The notes below the pieces were generated by a model, which saw only the letters and a list, made by a program, of their open reading frames with translations, made no database searches and was not told the DNA's origin. Positions 57,090-64,000 of a stretch of DNA of 64,000 nucleotides are shown here, piece after piece (the stretch's first letter is position 1; every line of letters begins with the position of its first letter). The stretch is from Thalassovita aquimarina (GTDB lineage Bacteria > Pseudomonadota > Alphaproteobacteria > Rhodobacterales > Rhodobacteraceae). Location: NCBI RefSeq assembly GCF_018219815.1, contig NZ_JADMKU010000003.1, positions 242,268 to 306,267 of the forward strand, written 5' to 3'. Both the position numbers and the translations under genes were made by a program.

Positions 57090-58226
57090 ATGATCCCCGC
57101 CGAAAATCTGCGCCGATTCCGCAACGCTGCGCCGTTCTGGCTGTCGCTGAGCCTGATCCCGGTGGCGGTGTTCAGCGCCGGGATGGGCGGGTACTGGGCG
57201 TTGCTGCTGCCGCTTTGGGCGTGGTGGTTGTTCACGCTGCTGGACGCAATCCTGGGGCTGAACCTGGAAAACGCCGATCCGCAAACGCCCGACGCCGATC
57301 TGTTTTGGTACCGGCTGATCACGATGATCTGGTTCCTGGTCCAGTTCGCGGTGATCTACGGGATGATTTATTATGTCACCCGCGCGTCCCATCTGGGGTG
57401 GACCGAAAAGCTGGTGCTGTTTTTCGGGGTCGGGGTGATTTCCGGCACGGTCGGCATCGTCTACAGCCACGAGTTGATGCATCAGAAAAACAGGCTGGAA
57501 CGGTGGCTGGGGGACCTGCTTCTGGCCACCGTTCTTTATTCGCATTTCCGCTCCGAACACCTGCTGGTGCATCACCGCCATGTCGGCACGCCGCGCGACG
57601 CGGTGACGGCGCGCTATAACGAAGCGTTCCACCGGTTCTTTACCCGGGTGCTGCGGGAGTGCCCGAAATCGGCGTGGGAGGCGGAGAAGGCGATGCTGGG
57701 GCGGCGCAAGCTGCCGGTTTTGCACCGCTCGAACCCGTTCTGGCGCTACGGCGCGCTGCAAATGGCTGCGGTCGCGCTGGCCTTGGCCATCGGCGGCTGG
57801 GAAGGGGTTGTGCTGTTCGTGGTGCAGGCCTTCAGCGCGGTATGGCAGCTGGAGCTGACCAATTACGTCGAACATTACGGCCTGACGCGCAAACATCTGG
57901 GCGATGGCAAGTATGAGCATGTCAAGCCGCATCACAGCTGGAACGCGGCGCATAAGGCGACCAACTGGCTGATGATCAACCTGCAGCGCCATTCGGACCA
58001 CCATTACAAGCCCGACCGGCGGTTTCCGCTGTTGCAGAATTACCAGGAAACTGAAGCGCCGCAATTGCCGCATGGGTATCCGCTGATGGCGTTCATCGCG
58101 ATGATCCCGCCGCTATGGCGGCGCCGGATGAATCCGAAGGTGCGCGCTTGGCGGCGGCAATACTACCCCGAGATCGAGGATTGGGGGGCCTACAAAGCCG
58201 GCACGCTGCCACTGCCGCGGCTCTGA
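57090..58226 (+). CDS. alkB: AlkB-type alkane 1-monooxygenase (membrane di-iron hydroxylase)
   Basis: A 378-residue integral membrane enzyme. Hydrophobic helices fill residues about 15-120. The three histidine boxes that bind the di-iron centre are present: HELMH (127-131), HLLVHH (157-162) and HSDHH (301-305), plus the NYVEHYG block specific for alkane hydroxylases. It would oxidise n-alkanes or similar chains at the terminal carbon with rubredoxin as electron donor; no rubredoxin gene is adjacent. It lies 39 bp after mutY. Confidence 0.88.
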   Translation: MIPAENLRRFRNAAPFWLSLSLIPVAVFSAGMGGYWALLLPLWAWWLFTLLDAILGLNLENADPQTPDADLFWYRLITMIWFLVQFAVIYGMIYYVTRASHLGWTEKLVLFFGVGVISGTVGIVYSHELMHQKNRLERWLGDLLLATVLYSHFRSEHLLVHHRHVGTPRDAVTARYNEAFHRFFTRVLRECPKSAWEAEKAMLGRRKLPVLHRSNPFWRYGALQMAAVALALAIGGWEGVVLFVVQAFSAVWQLELTNYVEHYGLTRKHLGDGKYEHVKPHHSWNAAHKATNWLMINLQRHSDHHYKPDRRFPLLQNYQETEAPQLPHGYPLMAFIAMIPPLWRRRMNPKVRAWRRQYYPEIEDWGAYKAGTLPLPRL

Positions 58227-58273
58227 CCGGGCGCTGGCAAATTGGCTGCGCTGTCGTGCAGTCATGATGTGCC

Positions 58274-58298
58274 ACGTATTTACCTGCGGCAAATACGT
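58274..58298. repeat. Perfect inverted repeat downstream of alkB
   Basis: ACGTATTT and AAATACGT flank a 9-base spacer. It lies 48 bp after the alkB stop, without a T-run, so it looks more like a protein site or part of a dispersed repeat than a terminator. Confidence 0.5.
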
Positions 58299-58370
58299 TC
58301 CGGATTTTCGCCTCCGGCGGGGGTATTTCAGCCAAGGAAAAGGCTTCTTCTTTTCAGAAATATCCCGGGG
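58296..58370. repeat. Dispersed Rhodobacteraceae-type intergenic repeat
   Basis: The block containing TTTTCGCCTCCGGCGGGGG, then TATTTCAGCCAAGG and a purine-rich tail recalls a short repeat I associate with gene ends in many Rhodobacteraceae genomes. The recognition is from memory. Within the window I saw only this one copy. Confidence 0.4.
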
Positions 58371-58414
58371 GAGTCGTGGCTTGCCACGACGGGGGCGGCG
58401 CCCCCTCACGCTGA

Positions 58415-58442
58415 CAAAAATGCCCCGCCGGATGGGCGGGGC
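58415..58442 (-). terminator. Rho-independent terminator of ccrM
   Basis: GCCCCGCC and GGCGGGGC form an 8-bp perfect stem with a 5-base loop. Read leftward it is followed by ATTTTTGT. It lies about 60 bp after the ccrM stop. Just beyond it is another GC-rich hairpin (GGGGGC/GCCCCC). Confidence 0.8.
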
Positions 58443-58501
58443 AAGTGAGTGCCGTGCGTCAGGTCACAGGCACCAGCGGTAACTTGTGATCTTGGGATGG
58501 A

Positions 58502-59697
<1,196 letters not shown>

Positions 59698-59710
59698 AGG
59701 CACTTACATT

Positions 59711-60328
59711 TTACTCTTGATACAAGATATTGTGCACCGGCTTGAAGGAACGTCTATGATGTGGGGTCACGCCCAGATTTCGGAGCGCGTCGCGATGCGC
59801 TTGGGTCGGATAGCCGGCATTTGATTCCCATCCATATCCGGGAAACTGTTGCGCCAAATCCCACATCACCTGGTCGCGCCTTATTTTTGCCGCAATTGAG
59901 GCCGCCGCGATCGACAGCGAAAGCGCGTCGCCCTTGATCACGGAGCGGGCCGGCAGACCCAGCCCCTTCGGAATCAGGTTGCCGTCGATCAGGGCGAGAT
60001 CGGGCGGGTTCTTCAGCCCTTCCAGCGCGCGGATCATGGCGATGTGGCTGGCGCGCAGGATGTTGTGTTCATCGATTTCCGCCACGCTGGCATGGGCGAC
60101 GGACACGTCGGCGTGATCCAGAAGCTGTTCCAGCAGGGCCTGCCGTTTCTTCGCGGTCAGTTTCTTTGAATCGTTCAGCCCGTCGGGAATGTGGTCGGGG
60201 TCCAGCACCACGGCGGCGGCGGTCACCGGGCCGGCCAACGGCCCGCGCCCGACCTCGTCAACGCCGGCAACGCGCAGGTATCCCTGCGCGTGTGCCGATT
60301 GTTCGATCGTGTAATCCGGTTTGCTCAT
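59711..60328 (-). CDS. rnhB: Ribonuclease HII
   Basis: A 205-residue endonuclease that cuts RNA in RNA-DNA hybrids and removes single ribonucleotides. Catalytic Asp24-Glu25 lie in VAGVDEVGRGPLAGP; further family blocks are LNDSKKL, LIDGN and AASIAAKIRRDQVM. The start at 60328 follows an ACAGG; an upstream in-frame extension of 12 residues has no family match. It precedes ccrM by 105 bp, an order common in Rhodobacterales. Confidence 0.94.
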   Translation of the reverse strand: MSKPDYTIEQSAHAQGYLRVAGVDEVGRGPLAGPVTAAAVVLDPDHIPDGLNDSKKLTAKKRQALLEQLLDHADVSVAHASVAEIDEHNILRASHIAMIRALEGLKNPPDLALIDGNLIPKGLGLPARSVIKGDALSLSIAAASIAAKIRRDQVMWDLAQQFPGYGWESNAGYPTQAHRDALRNLGVTPHHRRSFKPVHNILYQE

Positions 60329-60370
60329 CCTGTCTGAGAAAGCCTGCTGCGTCGGATTTTGCAAGCCGGA

Positions 60371-60853
60371 TCATTTGCGGCCGATTTCATAGCCATGCCT
60401 TTTTAGGCACCTGATCGAATAGCCGCGTCGGCCGTGACCGGATTTGTTGCCGGTGGTGATCCGGCATTGTTTCGGCAAATCGCGCGCATGGGCATAATTC
60501 TGGCGCAGGCAGCGCCGGTCGAGGAAGCGCATGCGGCCCTGCTGGGTCCAGATCGACGACCGACAGTAACCGGGCAGGACGCGTTTGCGCGAATCCCGGT
60601 GCCAGCGGTCGCGATCGTGGCGGCCGTCGTGGCGATGATCGTAGTCGTGGCGGCGGTCATAATAGCGATCACGGTCATTCGAAGTGCTGGCCCGCGCCGG
60701 TTTGTCGCTGAGCGCCTTTCCGATGATGAATAGCGTGGTGGCGCCGGCCAGGAGTTTGACCAGGTCGTCTTCACCGGCCTGCGCCGGTACGGCGGAAATC
60801 GAGGTCACGGCGAGAGAGGCGGCAAGGACGGTTGCGATGAATTTGCGGGACAT
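60371..60853 (-). CDS. Exported His/Arg/Asp-rich protein of unknown function
   Basis: A 160-residue protein. It has a signal peptide with cleavage after about residue 26 (VPAQA), a short hydrophobic stretch (LLAGATTLFIIGKALS), then a low-complexity segment of Arg, Asp, His and Tyr (about 60-95), and a C-terminal part with five cysteines (GYCRSS, RRCLRQ, QCRITT, IRCLKR pattern). The cysteine-bearing half recalls small periplasmic proteins of Rhodobacterales. Metal binding by the histidine region is possible. No function assigned. It is divergent from the 97-residue protein gene. Confidence 0.7.
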   Translation of the reverse strand: MSRKFIATVLAASLAVTSISAVPAQAGEDDLVKLLAGATTLFIIGKALSDKPARASTSNDRDRYYDRRHDYDHRHDGRHDRDRWHRDSRKRVLPGYCRSSIWTQQGRMRFLDRRCLRQNYAHARDLPKQCRITTGNKSGHGRRGYSIRCLKRHGYEIGRK

Positions 60854-60953
60854 GGGGCATTTCCTTTTGCTTTTTCATGTAGCATTCGCATCGGCCGGAA
60901 AAGGCCGCGAAACTTGTGCCGCCACGATCGGCCCGCCGCCATAAGACAGGCAA

Positions 60954-61011
60954 TAACGCCTGCCTGTTATTGGATAACAGCGGGCGCAAACCCCTTTGGT
61001 TATTGAATAAC
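60954..61011. promoter_or_regulatory. Array of GTTAT/ATAAC half-sites, two forming palindromes 33 bp apart
   Basis: Five copies of the pentamer occur in 58 bp. CTGTTAT-TGG-ATAACAG at 60964-60980 is a perfect 17-bp palindrome with a 3-base centre; GTTAT-TGA-ATAAC at 60999-61011 is a second, with centres 33 bp (three helical turns) apart; an extra ATAAC lies at 60954-60958. They fill the divergent gap between two small exported-protein genes, ending 28 bp before the rightward start. This looks like a cooperative operator. Confidence 0.6.
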
Positions 61012-61038
61012 GCCGCGGTAAAGCGCATGTTGGGCGGC

Positions 61039-61332
61039 ATGAAACAGATCGTCTTTACATCCCTGGTCACATTGGGCTTGGCCCTCGTCGCACCAGCCCA
61101 TGCACGGGCCGAATGCTATGCCGATTACAAGGCCAAGCAGGATGCACCGCTGCGCCTGCATTACGGCGTGGCGCAGATCCCCGGCGATTGCAGCAAGGCC
61201 GCGGCCAAGGCCGCACTGAAACCCCGGTTGGCCGCCGAGGGCTGGATACTGCTGAATGTCCTGTCGGTCTTCGGGGCCGATGGTTTGGAGGAAAGGAAGG
61301 CCAGTGCCGGAAAATATTTCCTCCGCTACTGA
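61039..61332 (+). CDS. Small exported protein of unknown function
   Basis: A 97-residue protein. A signal peptide covers about residues 1-24 (KQIVFTSLVTLGLALVAPAHARA), followed by ECYADYKAKQDAPLRLHYGV and a second cysteine in GDCSKAAAK; the pair could form a disulphide. The C-terminal part (PRLAAEGWILLNVLSVFG) suggests a small alpha/beta domain seen in other alphaproteobacterial hypotheticals. ATG 61039 has GGGCGG upstream; ATG 61027 is an alternative. It overlaps the next gene by 29 bp. Confidence 0.75.
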   Translation: MKQIVFTSLVTLGLALVAPAHARAECYADYKAKQDAPLRLHYGVAQIPGDCSKAAAKAALKPRLAAEGWILLNVLSVFGADGLEERKASAGKYFLRY

Positions 61333-62008
61333 GATACGCCGATCCGGAACCCGGCTCGTTGTCGCGGGCATCGCCGCCATCGTGGGCATTTTGCTGACGG
61401 CGGCGCTTGTGTTGTTCTTCACCCTGCCGGACGCCAATGCGTTCAACGCGCGGGTGGAGCGGATTTTCATCGAAAATGACGACCTGACCACGGCGGCCGA
61501 AATCAAGCTGCTGGAAATCCTGGCGCAATCGGGCACCGCCTTTGCAGACACGCTGACCAGTTACCGCATGGTGATCTTCGTTCTGTTGATCTTTGCCACC
61601 GCGATGCTGATCGCGGCCTTGGTGTTTCTGGTCATGCTGGTGGGGATGAACCGCCGCATGGCGCAGATCGAACAGGCGGGGATTCAAGTATCGTCCTTGC
61701 TGATCAGCCGCGACGAAAACACGGTTTACCTCAACAACATGGGTTTCAAACTGACCGCTGCGGCGATGGAAACCCTGTCGGTGCTGGCCGAAGCGCGGAT
61801 GGACGAAGACGTGCTGTCCGGCGCCGAGATCGAAGCGATGGTGTCAGGCCGCGACATGACAGACTGCGAAGAGGCCGCCGGCGCCACCCGTATCAAGCGG
61901 TTGCGCGACACGCTGGGCAACCAGATGGTCAGCGAATTGCTGGTCAAGAATATCGCGCGCAAGGGTTACATGCTGGCCGTCGACAAGGACGTCATAAGGA
62001 TGATCTGA
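61304..62008 (+). CDS. Membrane protein with two helices and a C-terminal helix-rich cytoplasmic domain
   Basis: A 234-residue protein from GTG 61304, with AAGG 4-8 bases upstream. Two hydrophobic segments lie at about 18-41 and 88-115; between them is a periplasmic loop. After a short coiled region the C-terminal 100 residues (NNMGFKLTAAAMETLSVLAEARMDEDVLSG and on) end in a pattern like a winged-helix domain of response-regulator type (TRIKRLRDTLGNQM, KNIARKGYMLAVD). This could be a membrane-bound transcription factor of the ToxR kind reversed in order. Start overlaps the upstream gene. Function unknown. Confidence 0.75.
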   Translation: MPENISSATEIRRSGTRLVVAGIAAIVGILLTAALVLFFTLPDANAFNARVERIFIENDDLTTAAEIKLLEILAQSGTAFADTLTSYRMVIFVLLIFATAMLIAALVFLVMLVGMNRRMAQIEQAGIQVSSLLISRDENTVYLNNMGFKLTAAAMETLSVLAEARMDEDVLSGAEIEAMVSGRDMTDCEEAAGATRIKRLRDTLGNQMVSELLVKNIARKGYMLAVDKDVIRMI

Positions 62009-62081
62009 CCCGCATCCCGCCTGAGGCGTTTGCGTAATGCCCTCGCCGCGCCTGTGAACGCCGCTGCGCGAAACAGGTGGA

Positions 62082-63107
62082 TCAGCCCCGCCGCAGCGTA
62101 TCGCCGAAGCTGATCGTCGGGGTCAGTTCGACCTGGTCGTCGACCTCCGCTTCCGGGTTTTCGGTGCGCGCCACGATTATTTCGGCGGCGCGGCGGCCGA
62201 TTGCCGCCCGGCAGGCATCCATCGTCGCCAATTTCAGCGGTAGTCCCTGCAGCAGTTCGACCCCGTTGAAACCGGCCAGCCCGATCTGACCCGGAATGTC
62301 ATAGCCCTTTTCGATCAGGTAAAGCAGTCCGCCGGCGCCGATCATGTCGTTGGAATAATACAGGAAATCCAGATCCGGGGTGCGTTTCAGCATGGCCTCG
62401 GTCATTTCGCGCCCCTTGGCCAGCGCCGATCCGCCGGAATAAAATTCGTGATCCGCCACTTCGATCCCGCCCTTGGCCAGGGCCTGGGTCATGCCTTCGA
62501 ACCGTTTGCGGGCGCGGTGATCGAGCGGCATTTTAGTGCCCATGAAACCGATGCGCTTGTACCCCGCCTTCAGGATCGCCTCGCCGATTTCCTTGCCCGC
62601 GCGGCGATGCGAAATGCCCACCACGGCGTCGACCGGATCGCCGTCGACATCCATGATCTCAACCACCGGGATTCCGGCGGCGCGCAGCATCGCGCGCGAG
62701 GCGTCGGAATGTTCCAGCCCGGCGATGATCACCCCCGACGGCCGCCAGGACAGCATTTCGTACAGAACCTTTTCTTCCTTTTCGGGAAGGTAGTCGGTGA
62801 TGCCCACGACGGGTTGCAGATCGGTGTTTTCCAGAACCTTGCTGATGCCGGTCATCACCTCGGGGAACACCATGTTGGACATCGACGGAATGATGACGGC
62901 GACAAGGTTCACCCGCTGGCTGGCCAGGGCGCCGGCGATCTTGTTGGGAACATATCCCAGCTGCTTTGCCGCCCGCAGCACCTTTTCGCGCGTTGCTTCG
63001 GACACATCGCTGCGGTTGCGTAGCACGCGGCTGACGGTCATTTCCGAAACGCCCGACGCTTCGGAAACATCGCGCAGGGTCAGGGGGCGGGGGGCATTGC
63101 GGCTCAA
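62082..63107 (-). CDS. LacI-family transcriptional regulator (GntR-gluconate type)
   Basis: A 341-residue repressor. The N-terminal helix-turn-helix is LTLRDVSEASGVSEMTVSRVLRN (about 9-31) with the hinge helix NKIAGALASQRV; the rest is a periplasmic-binding-protein-like sugar domain (VAVIIPSMSNMVFPEVM, DPVDAVVGISHRRAG). The start appears to be TTG at 63107, supported by AGGA eight bases before it; no in-frame ATG precedes the HTH. Close relatives respond to gluconate-type acids. No target operon is beside it, so it probably acts elsewhere or on itself. Confidence 0.9.
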   Translation of the reverse strand: MSRNAPRPLTLRDVSEASGVSEMTVSRVLRNRSDVSEATREKVLRAAKQLGYVPNKIAGALASQRVNLVAVIIPSMSNMVFPEVMTGISKVLENTDLQPVVGITDYLPEKEEKVLYEMLSWRPSGVIIAGLEHSDASRAMLRAAGIPVVEIMDVDGDPVDAVVGISHRRAGKEIGEAILKAGYKRIGFMGTKMPLDHRARKRFEGMTQALAKGGIEVADHEFYSGGSALAKGREMTEAMLKRTPDLDFLYYSNDMIGAGGLLYLIEKGYDIPGQIGLAGFNGVELLQGLPLKLATMDACRAAIGRRAAEIIVARTENPEAEVDDQVELTPTISFGDTLRRG

Positions 63108-63136
63108 ATCCGGTGTCCTGAAATGGAAAAGAATAC

Positions 63137-63147
63137 CTAACAGTTAG
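63137..63147. promoter_or_regulatory. Palindrome CTAACAGTTAG upstream of the LacI-type gene
   Basis: An 11-bp perfect palindrome about 30 bp upstream of the regulator start. LacI proteins often bind their own promoter, so it may be an autoregulatory operator; its odd centre and short length make this uncertain. Confidence 0.35.
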
Positions 63148-63201
63148 CGCGAAGCACGGGACTTGTTCAAGTCACACGACCGGGCTAAGACGGTTCCGCG
63201 C

Positions 63202-63278
63202 GGCCCCGTGGCTCAACTGGATAGAGCAGCCCCCTCCTAAGGGGCAGGTTACAGGTTCGAATCCTGTCGGGGTCGCCA
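63202..63278 (+). tRNA. tRNA-Arg (anticodon CCT)
   Basis: A complete 77-base cloverleaf with encoded CCA. Acceptor stem GGCCCCG pairs with CGGGGTC (one G-U); D arm GCTCAACTGGATAGAGC; anticodon stem GCCCC/GGGGC with loop CTCCTAA, giving anticodon CCT for the AGG codon; T arm ACAGG-TTCGAAT-CCTGT; discriminator G then CCA. Minor-codon arginine tRNAs of this kind are common integration targets. Confidence 0.95.
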
Positions 63279-63730
63279 GTCAGCCGAGGTATTGCCAATG
63301 AGGCATAAGAGCGCAGGTTTAACGGGTTTATGCACCCCCACTGTCAAGAGGATTCTGCCTCGCGCCCGCAAGAATATTGCGCGGGATCGATATTGCAAGA
63401 TGAGACGCGGCCGATCGTCGTCCTTAGCGTAGGAGATATCCAGTCAGTTACGACCATCTTCCGTGTCGTCGTAAATATTTACGAACTGGTAGAGACGGCC
63501 CATACCGGCCTTTCCTCTGTCTTGCGGCGAATGACCGCTCCCAGCCCGAAGCGGTCAACTCACGTGGCGCGCACACCGACACAAGCGGACATGGAATGGG
63601 CCGGGGTTGCGTGACGGAGGTGCGGACCAAACGGCAATTTGGGAACCTCTGAAACTGATAGATTTGTTGCCGGACCCATTGGCGCTGGTCGTCCGCAGCT
63701 ATTCCATCCGGAACACACCTCACTAGAAGA
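63279..63730. other. Gene-poor stretch between tRNA-Arg and the ThDP enzyme
   Basis: About 450 bp without a credible gene. Open frames are short and lack a ribosome binding site or family motif. Base composition is less GC-rich than the housekeeping part. It may be a scar of past integration beside the tRNA gene. No integrase or direct repeat of the tRNA 3' end was found within the window. Confidence 0.5.
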
Positions 63731-64000
63731 CTATATCCGCATACGCGGTACGTCATTCGGTTCCAGACGCAGCTCGATCAAGAGTGGTTTGTCACGGGTT
63801 TCAATGGCCCTGATCGCGTTTTCGAGGCCCTCAGCGGAATTCACCAGAACACCCTGACCGCCTAATGCGGTCCCGATCTGCGCGAAGGAGGGCCAGTCGA
63901 ACATCGAAAGGCCCGGGTCCATTGTAAGCGCCTCGGCGATCCCCTCCTGCCGCTCTGAGGCTATCTGTGCGAGTCCTGTTGTCGAGATGAGGCATAGGAC
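63731..64000 (-). CDS. Thiamine-diphosphate-dependent enzyme, C-terminal part (5' end outside window)
   Basis: The frame is open from the right edge to a stop at 63731, giving 89 residues. The sequence FDWPSFAQIGTALGGQGVLV, then LENAIRAIETRDKPLLIELR and NDVPRMRI, matches the end of the C-terminal (pyrophosphate-binding) domain of acetolactate-synthase-like ThDP enzymes. Which member it is cannot be told from the tail alone. Confidence 0.75.
   Translation of the reverse strand, partial: VLCLISTTGLAQIASERQEGIAEALTMDPGLSMFDWPSFAQIGTALGGQGVLVNSAEGLENAIRAIETRDKPLLIELRLEPNDVPRMRI

Noticed and set aside
63448..63756. Minus-strand 102-codon frame after tRNA-Arg as a gene
   Set aside because: No ribosome binding site, no recognisable domain, and it overlaps the ThDP-enzyme stop; at most a remnant.

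Overview
The window reads as chromosomal DNA of a GC-rich alphaproteobacterium, most likely Rhodobacterales (Roseobacter-type). Supporting signs are a CcrM-type GANTC methyltransferase next to rnhB, a leuS-lptE-holA run, a DUF3576 lipoprotein, a DUF721/DciA gene, a small highly expressed porin, and an intergenic repeat that I recall from Rhodobacteraceae. Assignments rest on reading translated motifs; no database search was possible.

Layout. (1) 1-3.66 kb: a leftward phosphonate/phosphite-type ABC transporter operon, phnC-phnD-phnE-phnE', whose last gene runs off the left edge. A Pho-box-like site lies upstream and there are two intercistronic hairpins. (2) 3.9-42.3 kb: a large exopolysaccharide (EPS) locus. 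Its left arm has an O-acyltransferase, a GMC oxidoreductase, an SDR, a WecG-type glycosyltransferase, a Gfo/Idh/MocA dehydrogenase and a sugar epimerase as separate genes, two glycosyltransferases, a Gfo/Idh-epimerase fusion, a BY-kinase-like ATPase and a Wzz/GumC-like co-polymerase. The centre (18.3-33.3 kb) is one tightly packed leftward unit: GT2, Wzx-type flippase, type I PKS, GT2, an NRPS with a formyltransferase start and a luciferase-like monooxygenase inside its adenylation domain, and a phosphopantetheinyl transferase. The right arm has more glycosyltransferases, a secreted RTX protein with a hydrolase-like domain, a Wzy/O-antigen-ligase-like protein and an ExoY-type initiating sugar transferase. 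(3) 42.3-43.3 kb: a gene-poor AT-richer stretch. (4) 43.3-63.1 kb: mostly housekeeping genes (glutamine synthetase family, GST, holA, lptE, leuS, a GT4, DUF3576 lipoprotein, porin, YggS, CaiB-type CoA transferase, DsbA-like, DciA-like, mutY, alkB-like monooxygenase, ccrM, rnhB, three small exported or membrane proteins, a LacI-type regulator). (5) 63.2-64 kb: tRNA-Arg(CCT), about 450 bp with no credible gene, and the C-terminus of a thiamine-diphosphate enzyme.

How the parts fit. The EPS locus carries initiation (sugar transferase), assembly (about nine glycosyltransferases), translocation (flippase), polymerisation (Wzy-like), chain-length control (Wzz plus BY-kinase), decoration (acyltransferase) and possible turnover (RTX hydrolase). 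No Wza-type outer-membrane exporter is in view. The most unusual element is the PKS/NRPS line embedded in the same transcription unit as the flippase. From domain content I infer an N-formyl, glycine-like starter made by the NRPS, one reduced and dehydrated C2 extension by the PKS, and release by its thioesterase. A small acyl product could be attached to the polysaccharide or to a lipid carrier; that is a hypothesis. A repeated GCGCCACATTTT-type motif occurs five times upstream of the Wzz gene and again upstream of the initiating sugar transferase, and may be a shared regulatory site.
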